DNA of 64,000 nucleotides from Corella eumyota (Eukaryota > Chordata > Ascidiacea > Phlebobranchia > Corellidae): assembly GCA_963082875.1 (NCBI GenBank), contig OY720100.1:9796001-9860000 (forward strand). The letters run 5' to 3'. A program made the translations under genes and the position numbers. Positions 14,901-26,956 of this stretch are shown here, piece by piece. How positions within the stretch are numbered: the first letter of the stretch is position 1; every line of letters begins with the position of its first letter. The notes under the pieces were generated by a model. That model was not told where the DNA came from. It did not search any database and saw only the letters and a list, made by a program, of their open reading frames with translations.

Positions 14901-17900
14901 ATGATACCTGGTTGGAAAAACATTCGACAGGCAAGACTGCCATCTCCACGCCAAAGAATGGCACAACCTGAAAGCAGCCAATGGCCGAGATTAGATTACC
15001 CACAACGACAACAACATATAGTGGGACAGTATGAATATGATCCAATTGCCCTACACGGGGTACAAGAAACAAATCCATCGGGAAAAAAAACTCACGATCA
15101 ACACCAGCAATTTCAGTTTTATCACAACCAAGTAATGGGAAATTATGGAACACATCACAATCATCAACAGGTTAATACTGGAGTTTGTGTCTCACAAGCT
15201 CTTTTCATTTGAGAATTGTTAGTTTGAAATTATACTTATTACTTCTAATTAAACTAAATGTCGCTAATTTACCTACTGATTGCCTTATTAAACCTTAGGT
15301 GTTAAAACATCGCATAGCCCAAAATTATTTAAAAATGGCTGTGTTACTTGTTGGTAACTAATGCAAACCACATCCAATTGTTACCCAGTAACAGCTTGTT
15401 ATTATAGCTAATTAGTCCAAACTACAGGTGCTACTAAAAAAATAATATTTAGAAAAAATTAAGACTGTTTCAAGTAGCTAAGATATTAAAAACAAAATGA
15501 TGTCAATCGATTAAAATCATTAAGTTTCTTTTTTTCCAATTAAAAATAATTAAAGAAAAAATTTGTGAACCTAGATGGGTATTCCAAATATGCAAAGAAG
15601 ACTTCCTTTTAACAGTGCACCATTTCATAAAATTCAACCTCCTGTTCCCCCACCTCTACCTACAGAAGTGCCTCCGCCTCTTCCTCAAGAGCAAAACCCT
15701 CCACAACCACCTCCTCTGTTTTTTAGCAAAAAAGAAGTAAATTTTGTTCTTATTTATGCTCTATATAAATCTTTTTTTGTTTTTAAGTTTTTTAGACATT
15801 TTGTGTTTTTTAGACATTTTGTTTTAATTTTTCTGTAAATGAATCAAATATTTAATAAAAAAAGGCTATTAATTTGTGACATAAAATTTGGATAGATTTG
15901 ATTGTGTGCCACTTCAAAAATTCTCAAAAGAAAACTTCAAAAAAAATAATAAATTGTTAATAAATTTAGTGGTGGGATGAAGAGTTAGAAAGATGTACAG
16001 GTGAAGAAAAAAACGACTTAAACTGTCTTGTGCAAGAACCTAGTTTTTTATCAATGACCAAAATTGAACAACTTGAATGCTGGCAACGAAGAAAAAAGCT
16101 AAAAAGTGGTAATACATCCTATTGTTTTCACCATTTAAGAAAAATATTTTGAACATTAAAAAGAAAATATTTTTAACATTTAAATTTTTAGAAACAGACA
16201 TTTTGAAAAAACACTAATTTGTTTAAATAAATTGTGTTTATTCTTGGGAACTAAAAATGGTGTTATTACCCTCTTTTAAATAACTTAATTTTAAAATTTA
16301 TCGTCATAACTATATCCCAATATTGGTATCCTTTTTTAAAATAGATGAGCATAAAAAAGAAAGTGATGCTGATTCTTCAACAGTGACAGTTATAACAAAG
16401 CCACCTTGTATTAAGACTTCTGTTTCTAATCCCGACAATTCATTAATTCAACAAGCTACTATTGTTGACGAAGTAAGTTACCACTGCTTGGGTAAATTAT
16501 TTACTCATTTTTTTGTTTAATTTGCAGTAATTCCAGGTTTAATATTGGCTAATTTATTTTTTAAGTTAAATTTTGTGTTGTTTTACACAATTGCAATAAC
16601 AGTGCGTTTACTTTTAAGTGGACTCCAGAAAAAGGCAAACCGCACGAATCATTGCAATATTATCAAGAGCAAATTATAAAACTAAGTAATCAGGAAAAGG
16701 TAGGATTAAAGTTAAACTGTAGGTTGTAATATAATTTTCTGATCACTTGTACTTTACAGTTCTCAGCAAAAATATTAGACTTTCTGTTCCTACTAATTTT
16801 CTTTTGAACTTTATGATTCCTTAATTCTCTCTCATAACTTAAGGTTAAGGTTAATTTTATCTTGTACTGTACATTCCTAAGTTTTGCTGATAACTAAAAA
16901 GTAAAAGTGATCTGGAATGTCTTATATTTTGTTGTTTTGATAATGCCTTTTAGTTTGGGAACCTAAGTAGCCTAATGTTTTTTGGATTTGACTTTTTAAG
17001 ACATTTCAAAAGCAGTATGGTGAATGGCAAAATCAATTTAAAGAGTGGAAAGATAAGCACAAACATCATCCTAATAAAAGTCAATTTGTTCAGTATGAAC
17101 AACAGGTATTGATAAATTATTTTGGGTTGATTATTTTATCACTTTCCTGCAACATAAATGAGAGGAATAAATCTTTCTTGTCTAGTTTAAATAAGCTTTT
17201 TACAAAAACGCTTGGTTTCGACTGTTAGTTATTTTTTTTAAGAATATATAATATTCTAATTTTTTTTTAAAAATGTTGTAATTACAAACTTTTATTCTTT
17301 GTTAATTTGGGCTTATTGACAAGTAGTTTATTTTTATTTTGTAAACTTTTTTCCAAGAAATAACATTGTTAATGTTTAGTGCATTAACAACCACACAGAA
17401 TCTAAACTGGTAATAGTAAAATATTTACTGGTAAAAATAAAGAAATAGCGAAATGGTACCGAACCTATTTAAAAAAAATTGAATCTCTTTTTAACTTTAC
17501 AATCAAAAGTTGTGCCGCCAAAACTTAATTTAATTTTTGTTTTTTGATAACAATGAAGAAAGAAAAAATTCTTATTAATGTTTTTGTGCTTAAATTTAAA
17601 TAAGAAAATTTTTGTGATGTGAATGGATTTATTGGGTATTTCTTAACATAAAGAATTTATTTTTTTAATTTTTACTAGTGGGTAACCTGGCAAGCTCAAA
17701 TGAAAACACAAAAAGAACAAAATCATACAAATATGGAAAATCTTAACAAAAATGTACAGAGAATTCAAGAATACCTCAATCAAAATATTAAAAAAAGTTA
17801 TGAATCTTATCAGCAACATGATGTCAATAATTATAATAATGTCAGATTTAACAGTAACATTCACAAAAGTCATCAACACAATTTAAACTTATTACAACCC

Positions 17901-20900
17901 AGATTTCCACAAAGAAATCCAGGTGGTCATCGGCAACCTTTTTTGAATAAGACTGATCAAACACCTAATATTCTTGAAAGTAGACAACCAAGACTAAGCA
18001 ATGTGGACAAAAACATGGGATCAAGGTTTCCTGGGAACAGTAATAATATACCTCGAATGAAAAAAAACAATAAAAAGCATAAAAAGGCTAGACCAAACTT
18101 GACTGGAAGTAATGCAATTGAGGTAAACCACAATTTTTCTTGGAACAGAATGCCAATGTCAAAAATTGTAGACCAAAGACACATACATAATTTACCTGGT
18201 AACAGTTCAAGAAACATTAATATTTCCACATATAGTCAATCGGAAAAAAATCAAAAAAAGCATATAGAAGAAACTGAAAACAAATCAATATTTAAGCAAG
18301 ACTATAATGGGGAAAAGGATTTTTCAGATAAAGGCAGTGACTATGAAGAATTGTATTTACAACAGGTGCAAGAGGAAGATGATTTATTATTAAAAGAATT
18401 TTCCAAGCCTCAAATTTTAAGTAACTCTTCTAGGTTAACTTCAAGTACACTTTCACGACAAGATGATTCGCAGATATGCAGCACTGCAGCAACTGATCAT
18501 GGAAAGGTCAATATTGAAATAGGTGGTAAAGATATAAGGAAAAATAATAATTTTGAAGAACATTACACTAAACATTTAAAAGAAGAATTTCAGAAGAATC
18601 AATCATTAAGGAGTAATGAAAAAGCAATTTTTCAGAAAGAAATAAACGAAAATGAAGATGTATTAGGAAAGGAAAAATCAATGGATAAATGTTTTGGAAC
18701 ATCTTCTGCCCAAACACAGAATAGAAAGAAAAATGAAGCAGAATCACTAGCTTCTGTCCTAGAATCTAATAAAAATATTGTTGCAACAAACCAACTTTTT
18801 AGGGGAGAAAATTTTAGAAAATTGCAAGAACAATTAGAAACTATTAAAACAATTAGCAAAGCATCAACAGGTAGGCTTACAAAATTTATGTACAAAAGTT
18901 AAATTGAAGTATTAACTCAATACTAACCTAAAATAGTATTTTGAATGTTGGATTTTGTTAATTTTAGATAGTAACAAACCTGATGCAGTTGATGAAAGTA
19001 AAATTTTACAAAAGGCAAAATCTTTGAGTAACTTTGAACTTAAGAACATTTTATCTGCTGTTAAATCTGTAAAAGAAAAAAAAGTCGATTCAACCAATGC
19101 TGGGTAACAAAAAAATTTCAACAAAACACATGGCACTATATTGATTTAACATTTTTTTAAATATTTTATATTACTGAACTAGTTCTTTATAATATCTTTT
19201 TTAGATTTTTTAAATTTATAATGCAGTTTGCCTTTTCTTGTATAACAGAAGTAGCATACAATCAACCAGCAACTTCGATGCATCAACAACCAACACAAAA
19301 AATTTGTCTGAAAGTTTGATCGACAAAGTGCTTTTATCCAAGCCTGAATCAAATTTGGATAACTTAGATAGAAGATTAGGATTAGGTGACCCATTGTTAA
19401 ATTTAATGGGTACTGATGCATTGCTCAGGCTGTCATCAGGGTTGAAAGATGATTTGTTTTTACAGGAATATGTAAGTTTTATTTAATGGAATTATCATTT
19501 GGGTTAAAGAATAATCTGTTTTTACAGGAATAAAAAAGTGTTTTAATATTTAATTTTAGTTGAGTTATGATCCGTTGGAGCAAGAAATTTTGTTACAAAT
19601 TCTTCAAGATCAAGAGATAGAGACAAAACGCTTTAGCTGTCAATCAGCAGTAAATATCTTAAAATGTTGAATGTTTTCTTGGTTGTAAGGGAAAATAAAA
19701 GTTTATATGTTTTAAAGTTCTAATTATGTTTCTATTTTTTACTAGGGTGTAGAGCAACCAAGTTTGAATATTTTAACAGGTAAAAGACAGTATACATTTT
19801 AAACTAATTAAAACCTAAACATTAAATACATGCATTTTCTCATTTTATTATTTTTAGATGAAATACTTGCTCAAGAACACCATTTGCAAGATTTATATCA
19901 AGGACAAAAACTAGTTCCACGAAGAACAGTTCCATTTAATTATGGTCATGATCAGTTTTTACGAGGACCGAGGCCAAGGTTTTTGCCTGGCCATGAACAT
20001 TTTAGAGAACCTAGACCTGAATTTTTGCGCCCCGCTAGTTTACCGTTTGTGGGTGGTCCTAGGGCAGATATAATTTTGCGTGGTAGACATAACCCCGTTC
20101 CCTTAACATTTCCAGAGCCTGGCAATTTTCAGGGCCCAATCCAAAGATTTGATGGTCCTCGAACAGAATTTTGGGATAGACCAGGTTATATTCACAGTCG
20201 TATGCGCAGTCCTAATCAGGTTAATAGGTTTATAAGAGGCCCTCGGTTAGGGTTAAGGCCTCCATTTTTACCCTCACCCAATATCCAACATCTTGGGGGG
20301 GAAAGATTACAACATTTTTCACCTCGTCCTATTTTACATACTGATGGAAAAGATAATCCCGCTGATTTGGAGAATCGTCTTTTAGGTTCTTCAGGCAGAA
20401 AACATGGTCACCCTATAGATGACCATAAAGATAACAAAAGACATAATAGTGACTATAATCAACCCTATCATGATATATATGACCGGGATAAAAATGTGCT
20501 TTCTAGTACTAGACCATCTAGAGATAGTTATGATAGACCACACATGGATTCTCAAAGTAGGTTTATCGAGCCTAATGATAGACCGCTTGCATTTCATACC
20601 AAACCAAACATAGATCCAAAAAATAAATTCAAGGTTTTAAATTTTAATGAAAAACAATACACAGATACTCGTGATGTACAGCTAACACCGTATCAAGAAG
20701 GAAATTATGGTTTGCGAAAAAAATCAATAGATTCAAGTGAAAGACACTCTATGGAACCAGATCGAGAGTACAATGATCAACCTAAAAGATTTTTCAGAGA
20801 TACATCCCCCTTAAACAATCAACATTACGAGAGAGAAGTAATCAAAGATGATTATCATGATGCACACCGTGATATTGAGAATATAAAGCAGCGTAGAAAA

Positions 20901-23900
20901 AATTTGGATGATAAAAGAACAGATAACGAAATTGAAACCGATCGCTTGAAACGTGAACGAAGTCTAGAAAGATTACGAACTAATGAAAAAGAATTAATGG
21001 AACGGGAAAAGGCTCTTCTAGAAAGAGAAAGAGAATTAAGGGAAGTTTTACCTATGGACAGAAACGAAGAGTACAACAGAAGGAGATTCCCTGAGAGATC
21101 AAGGTAAATGCATCTTTTGAATAAATTTTACCAATAAACTGTTTGCTTACACTAGGCTGATTACCCTTTATCAATATTTTATTTGCTTAAATTAATCACA
21201 TAAGTTTTGAGTTAAAATTTGATGATTTAGAAGTAGAAGCCCACATGGCCATCGATCCTCGTCTTATTCTTCTAAGGACATCTTTTTTAAAAAATACAGT
21301 CTAAAGAATTCATCGCAAGTAATAAAAAAAAGAAATCCTAGATCTGCGTCACCCAGAAAAAGGTAATTTTATTTTTTTATTCGGGTAGAAACACATAAAT
21401 TATTTTTGATTTATAGTAAGATCAAACATTTTTTTTATTAATTTTTGTTAATTATTTTTAGTGAATTGAAACAGGATTTATGTGACCAAAAAAGTGCAAA
21501 AAAAATTCTTTATGAAGATAGATTCCATGAGAGGTATTTGGGGGGTCATAGCTATGATCATGATGAAAATTGCCATAAACAGGGTTATTATGATGATAGA
21601 AGAAAGGGTGAACAAAGAGAGAAAAATTCAAGTAGTTTATCAGCCCATGATAGAGAAATTTCAAAAATAAAATCAAGATCAAAGTAAGACTTTTGTATAG
21701 TTGGCCCAAATATATTGTAATATCGATAATTTAACTGAAATATAGTTCTAACATAATTTATTTAAAGGTTATATAAAGAATGTTAAACCAATTCATTCTT
21801 ATTTGGTTTGCCAAACTAAGGTTTGTTTACAAATTGGGGCAATTTTAATGCTTTTTTTGTTGTTAGTTATTCAGCTGATTTGAATTCTACAGAAGTTCGA
21901 AAAATATCATCAACACTTTCAATTCCACAAAGAATTATAGGTCATCATGTCACTGCAAATGATCTTTTCAAAATGCCAGAAAGATTAAAAAGGCCAAAAA
22001 AGGTTCCAAAAACAAAATATTAATATTACCAAGTTAAGCTGTTTATTCATAATGGTAGGTTAGTTATATTTTCATATTTTCCGTAATTTTTCTTTTTTTT
22101 AGATTGTTATAATCTTAAGAGGGATTCCCGGATGTGGAAAAACTTATATGGCAAAAGAAATAAGGGTTTGTATTTTGAATTTAATAAAAAGAAACAAAAA
22201 TTTTAAAAGTTAATTTATTTTTAATTGTTTTTACAAAAAGGATAAGGAAATTAGTTTTCATGTTTCACCCCGAGTCTTAAGTTTGGATGATTATTTCATG
22301 GTTGAGGTTGAAAAGTTAGTTAAGGATTCAGATACTGGCAAACTCTGCAAGAAAAAGGTTGATATATTTATTTTTTTTTTGTATTGGTAATTTATTTTTG
22401 TATTGAAATTCCATTTTTTGTATTGAAATTATATTTGATTATTATTAAAAAAAGGTATTTGAATATGAGTATGAAGATCAAATGCTGGAATGTTATCGAA
22501 ACAATTTATTTCGTTCCTTTAAGAAGACATTGGAGGATGGTTATTTCTCGTTTGTTATTCTTGATGCTGTTAACCAAAAGATTAATGATTTTCAGGATAG
22601 TTATAACATTGCCAAACAACTTAGTTTTGAGGTAACTTCACAGAAGTTATTTTTTAAAACTAAATATTACTCTTAGTTGATAATGCTGTTCTTTATTTAT
22701 TAGAAATGTTTTTCCTTTTTGTATTTATGAAATATTACTAATTTGTCTAATCATAGTTATAATTAAGAAATAACATTAGTTGTAAGTAAATAAAAAACTT
22801 CTTGTATATATCGATTCTTTATGTTCAAGGTGTTTGTTGCTGAAATAACTGCTGATGTTCATCTGTGTTCACGAAGAAATATTCATAACAGATCATTGGA
22901 AGACATTCAGAAGATTGAATATAATTGGGAGCCTACACCTTCTTATATGAACACCTTGGATTTAAAACAACCTTTACAAGGCTCAGAAATTCAAGAGGTG
23001 TTTATTAATAGAAAGTTATTAGAAAACTAGATTATATTTTTGTTCGATGTTATTTCATGTTGGGTTTGAAAACTTGGAAAAAAATTGTACACACATTAAT
23101 TCTTTTAAGGTGGAAATGGGGGATATTTCAGACAATGAAGACGAAAATTTTAAAATTAATCAACAAAAACAACAATCTAAACAAACTGTAAGTTGTAATT
23201 TTATTGTTTTAACAAAATTTATATTTTTTTAATGTGATTGTTTAACAGGTTGTTGTTTTCTTGTGTTTTTTTAAGGTTTGTAAGTTCATTATTTTTTAAA
23301 AAGTTTTAAAGTAAATTATTTAGTGTTGATATTGGAAACTTATATAACATTTTTGATATTAAAATTTTATAAACATTCTTTAATTTGATTGTTGTTGTAT
23401 TTAGTATGGTAAAATTGATTCAAAAATATAGGCCTTTGTACAATTATGTAATTTGCGCACAATTTTAATAATTTATATGTGAAATGTGACTACTGACTAC
23501 AACCTATGTGCGGGACTTTGCATTTTTAAAAATTTTTTGTTTATTACAATCCTATCAGGTCAGCACTATATTGCGGTTTACCAACAATCGCTTGTGTCCG
23601 CGATTTGGTCTGAATAAATTATGCCATAAATGGCAAATTTTTTTACACATGTAAATTGAACACACTGGCGTCGATCCGCGGGGTGCAGGGGGTGCATGCA
23701 CCCCCATTTATAATTTTAATAAGTGCTGAATATATGTGGCATCCCTAGGTTGTTTGCAAATGTTGCATTTTTTGCGTATAATTGATAGTTATATACGCGA
23801 TCTAAAAAATCTCCCGATAAATACTTGAAATGTTGCCAATTTTTTCGATAAGTTGCCAAAAACGGCATATTCTGCGTGCTGCCGCGTTGTAGATTGTCTA

Positions 23901-26021
23901 AACTGGCATTTTTGCTAAACAAATAACGATTTTCTAGTGCCTTATACTACGTAGTAATTGTACTTTTGTTGAAAAAAGGCTTATGTGGTCTGCTATCTTT
24001 GCGAATATTAAATTTATGACTATTTTAAGTCAAATTTAACCTTATATGAGCACTTTAAAACGGGATTTTTTAGCGAGGATTTTACTATTTTTGGGTCCCC
24101 TAAATTTAATTAAAAAATTTTTTGAATCGACGCCCTTGAATAAATATATATATATTCTGTCAATTATATTTTTTGACAAATTTATTTGACAAATAAAAGA
24201 TTGTTCAAAACTATTTAAAGATAATTTAATTATCGACACTTTTAAACCGTTCACTTTTTGATTGTTTAAGAAATTCATTATCACTTTTACATGTGAACAC
24301 ACATCACTATCTTCTAGTGATGATAATATTTCACGTGACTTTGCGATAAATTTAATAAATATTAATTTGTAATAATTGATTACATGACATTGATGATCAA
24401 TTAATTCGAATCATTTATAACCTTTGAGCGCACAAATATGCAAACCCGCGAGTTTGAAACAACATTTTTCCCACCGAATGCGATTGATTTAAAATTGAAG
24501 TTTACATATCATGACTTACTAACTATTGACCTTTTCGTAAAGAACGATCACCGAAACTTGATAAACGAACTTGAACTGTCATTTATAAGCATTAACAACT
24601 TGTAAAACTCAATTCTCTAACACTTTATTACTGACGAAACAATATGTTTCGAAATCGAAGATTTGGAATCACAACTGAATAAATATGATTTTATGGTCTT
24701 AGAATTTTTAACACTCTTTTTATGCTGGTTTTAGAAGTTGGGCAGCAACTCTACAAGGTGGATTACGATTTTTAATCAATACCTGTTAAATCGCTTGGTG
24801 TAATATGGTTACAACAAATATTTGCCTGGTCACTACACTTTTTTTTCGTTCTGATCAGTCATGTTATGTTTGTAAATTATTTTTACTAGTTTATTATACC
24901 GGCCCGCTCCACGCTGGGAATTATAGTAAATATTTATGTATATGCCTGAAACGAATTAACGTTTGAAAATCGATTCGCTAAAAATGGGATGCATTTTTAG
25001 AGCAATGAGTAGGCCCCAGTCATGATCTTTATTTTTTTTATAACACCTGACGCCTTGCAATGCACTAAAAATGTACCACTACTATGCTCACTAAAGTTTA
25101 GCCACATTGCACAACAACATAACGAAATGCGGGAGTACAATTTACGCATTGTAAGATTGTGCAAAGTTATTGTAATCAAATGACTTTTTGTAATCAAAAG
25201 TAACCTACATTTACGCAGGATTATGTTGGTAATAGTAAAGTAGTACGAAACTGAAAATAGTTTTGTGAAAATAGTTAAATACATAAATATACACAAATGT
25301 TTTATTATCGTCTAAAACATTTTTGGTTGATTCGCTTTTCTTATATATCCGTAAAAATCGATTCGCTAATTTAAAAAAAAAGCGCCCTTTTTTTTCTTTC
25401 CCTCATATGTATGTATATATATAGATTAATTTTTTGTTTTCTTGGTAAGGTTTTACAGAAAAGTAAATGGGAAAATGAATCACATGCAGCACAACTGGGT
25501 AAGATTTTTTATTAGAACTATATTATTTATAATTTTACAACCGTTTGTTTTAGTCTGGTTTTAAAACACTTTTTAAATTTTTTATTGTGGTATTCTGATA
25601 ATAAGACAAGCTAGATGGCCTAAAGAAGAAAACTATAAAAAAAAGTATGGAAGATTTTTTAAGTGTCACAGAAGATTACATATCCAGAACATCTGCTCCT
25701 GGCAAAAAAAGGGTAATAATGTATTTTAGCTAAATGTATGATTTTTGCAACTCAAAATACTTTATTCTAAAACTTAATAAACTACTGCAAATATCAGTCA
25801 AACAAGAATTATGGTTACCATCTCAGGAGTGAAAATTACTGACAATTGTATATGGTTAAACCGTTGTAAACTATTCTTAGGTTCGTTGGGCTGATATGAA
25901 TGAACGACAAACACAACAGCGCATGCGCGATGTTGGGTTTGTAGTAGGTGGGACTGATTGGTCAAGAATGATGGATGATTCGCATGCAGACAAGGCTTTA
26001 AACAGAACAAAATTTATATAA
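14901..26021 (+). CDS. YLPM1: YLPM1 / ZAP3, YLP-motif nuclear protein with P-loop kinase-like domain
   Basis: I place 23 coding exons: 14901-15170, 15575-15736, 15970-16108, 16345-16472, 16619-16699, 17001-17105, 17679-18870, 18968-19103, 19249-19471, 19560-19649, 19746-19779, 19858-21103, 21231-21362, 21462-21683, 21867-22002, 22103-22165, 22241-22357, 22455-22631, 22830-22997, 23110-23187, 25459-25498, 25606-25712 and 25881-26021. They sum to 5187 nt, 1728 residues. Parts in order: proline-rich stretch, Q/W-rich segment ('YGEWQNQFKEWKDK'), long low-complexity region, GPR repeats, and a charged coiled-coil-like stretch. Then comes a P-loop domain ('RGIPGCGKT' near residue 1440, 'VLSLDDYF'), and the end 'KKRVRWADMNE...GTDW'. 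RVRW is the PP1-binding motif type known for ZAP3. The domain and tail align closely with human YLPM1. The donor after exon 15 (GTTCCA) is weak. Confidence 0.92.
23663..24138. mobile_element. Probable TIR element in YLPM1 intron 20
   Basis: The left end CACTGGCGTCGATCC and the reverse complement of the right end CAAGGGCGTCGATTC are inverted repeats 476 bp apart. The left end continues into a G-rich stretch with a GGGGTGCATGCACCCCC-like palindrome. No clear target duplication is visible. It accounts for part of the unusually long (2.27 kb) intron, which otherwise holds AT-rich sequence and a TTTCGAAATCGAAGATTT fragment (about 24648-24668) like the Helitron-like family ends. Confidence 0.5.
24966..25369. 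repeat. 16-bp direct repeats flanking a 372-bp segment
   Basis: AAAATCGATTCGCTAA occurs at 24966-24981 and again at 25354-25369 in the same YLPM1 intron. A perfect 16-bp direct repeat at this distance looks like the duplication made by a retroposed or LINE-mobilised insert, but the enclosed segment shows no tail or recognisable family. Confidence 0.45.
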
Positions 26022-26142
26022 ATAACAAGAAAATAAGTTTCTAATCACTTTTGGTATTTTCTGTGGATAGTTTTGCTGCTATTGTTTTTATCAAGCTATT
26101 ATTTTAAATATATTTCAGAACTTGTCTTTAGTTTTATTTGAA

Positions 26143-26148
26143 AATAAA
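26143..26148 (+). terminator. Polyadenylation signal of YLPM1
   Basis: AATAAA lies 121 bases after the YLPM1 stop, in the convergent spacer before the TRPA gene. Confidence 0.5.
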
Positions 26149-26949
26149 AACAGCTTGACACTTTTAAAAAGTTTAGCAATGTTTTACGCATTCGTCACTT
26201 CGGTATGACGATAATTGTCAAAAACCTTCGTTTTTTTTAGTGCGCGCTAAATTGACGTGATTTTAAATAAAAACATATATTAATAAAAACCAAACTGTGA
26301 TTTTAATATTTAAAATTGTTTAGTTATTTTTAAAGATTTTTTGTTAATAAGCAAAAGTTCCCAGACGTAAGAACGCTCGTGTTAAAACTAACCTATAACA
26401 TTTCTTACGATCATTGTTGCGTCATAATTTTTGTAGAGTGACATTACTTAGCCTTTTTTATTAATTAATAAAGTAGGTGTTAGTTTAACTTAATGAAGAT
26501 TCTATTAGGGATATATAATTCTTATTTTTATTTAAAAATAAATACTTTTTACTAAAAACTTCTTTTACAGTGGATTTATAATGTTAAATAACGTTACTTA
26601 AAAATTTTATTTTTTTAAATGCGATACCACTTTGTCGTCTTTACCTGGTATAAATTTATTTGTTCAAATTATTGATAGGACTTTTATTAAACCTAAACGT
26701 TTTTAGAAATTAAACAATATATAAAGAATATTTATATTTACAACAGTATTTCTTTTACATGTATTTTGTTTAGTTATTAAAACAGAATGGACTTTTAGTT
26801 ACGAGTTTTTATTGTTTGTACACTGTAAACTATACCTAGTATAAACTATATAACTATTTTCTAAGTCGCTATTTACCATCAACAAAACTGTATAAATGAC
26901 ATCGTCCTATACAATGTTTTTTAGTCAATCTAAATAAAGTTTAGCAGGT
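26149..26949. other. Convergent intergenic spacer
   Basis: Between the 3' ends of YLPM1 (+) and the TRPA gene (-). AT-rich; I see no gene or intact repeat. Confidence 0.5.
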
Positions 26950-26955
26950 TTTATT
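26950..26955 (-). terminator. Polyadenylation signal abutting the TRPA stop codon
   Basis: On the minus strand the TRPA stop TAA is followed after one base by AATAAA. If used, the 3' UTR would be only a few tens of bases. Confidence 0.4.
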
Positions 26956-26956
26956 C

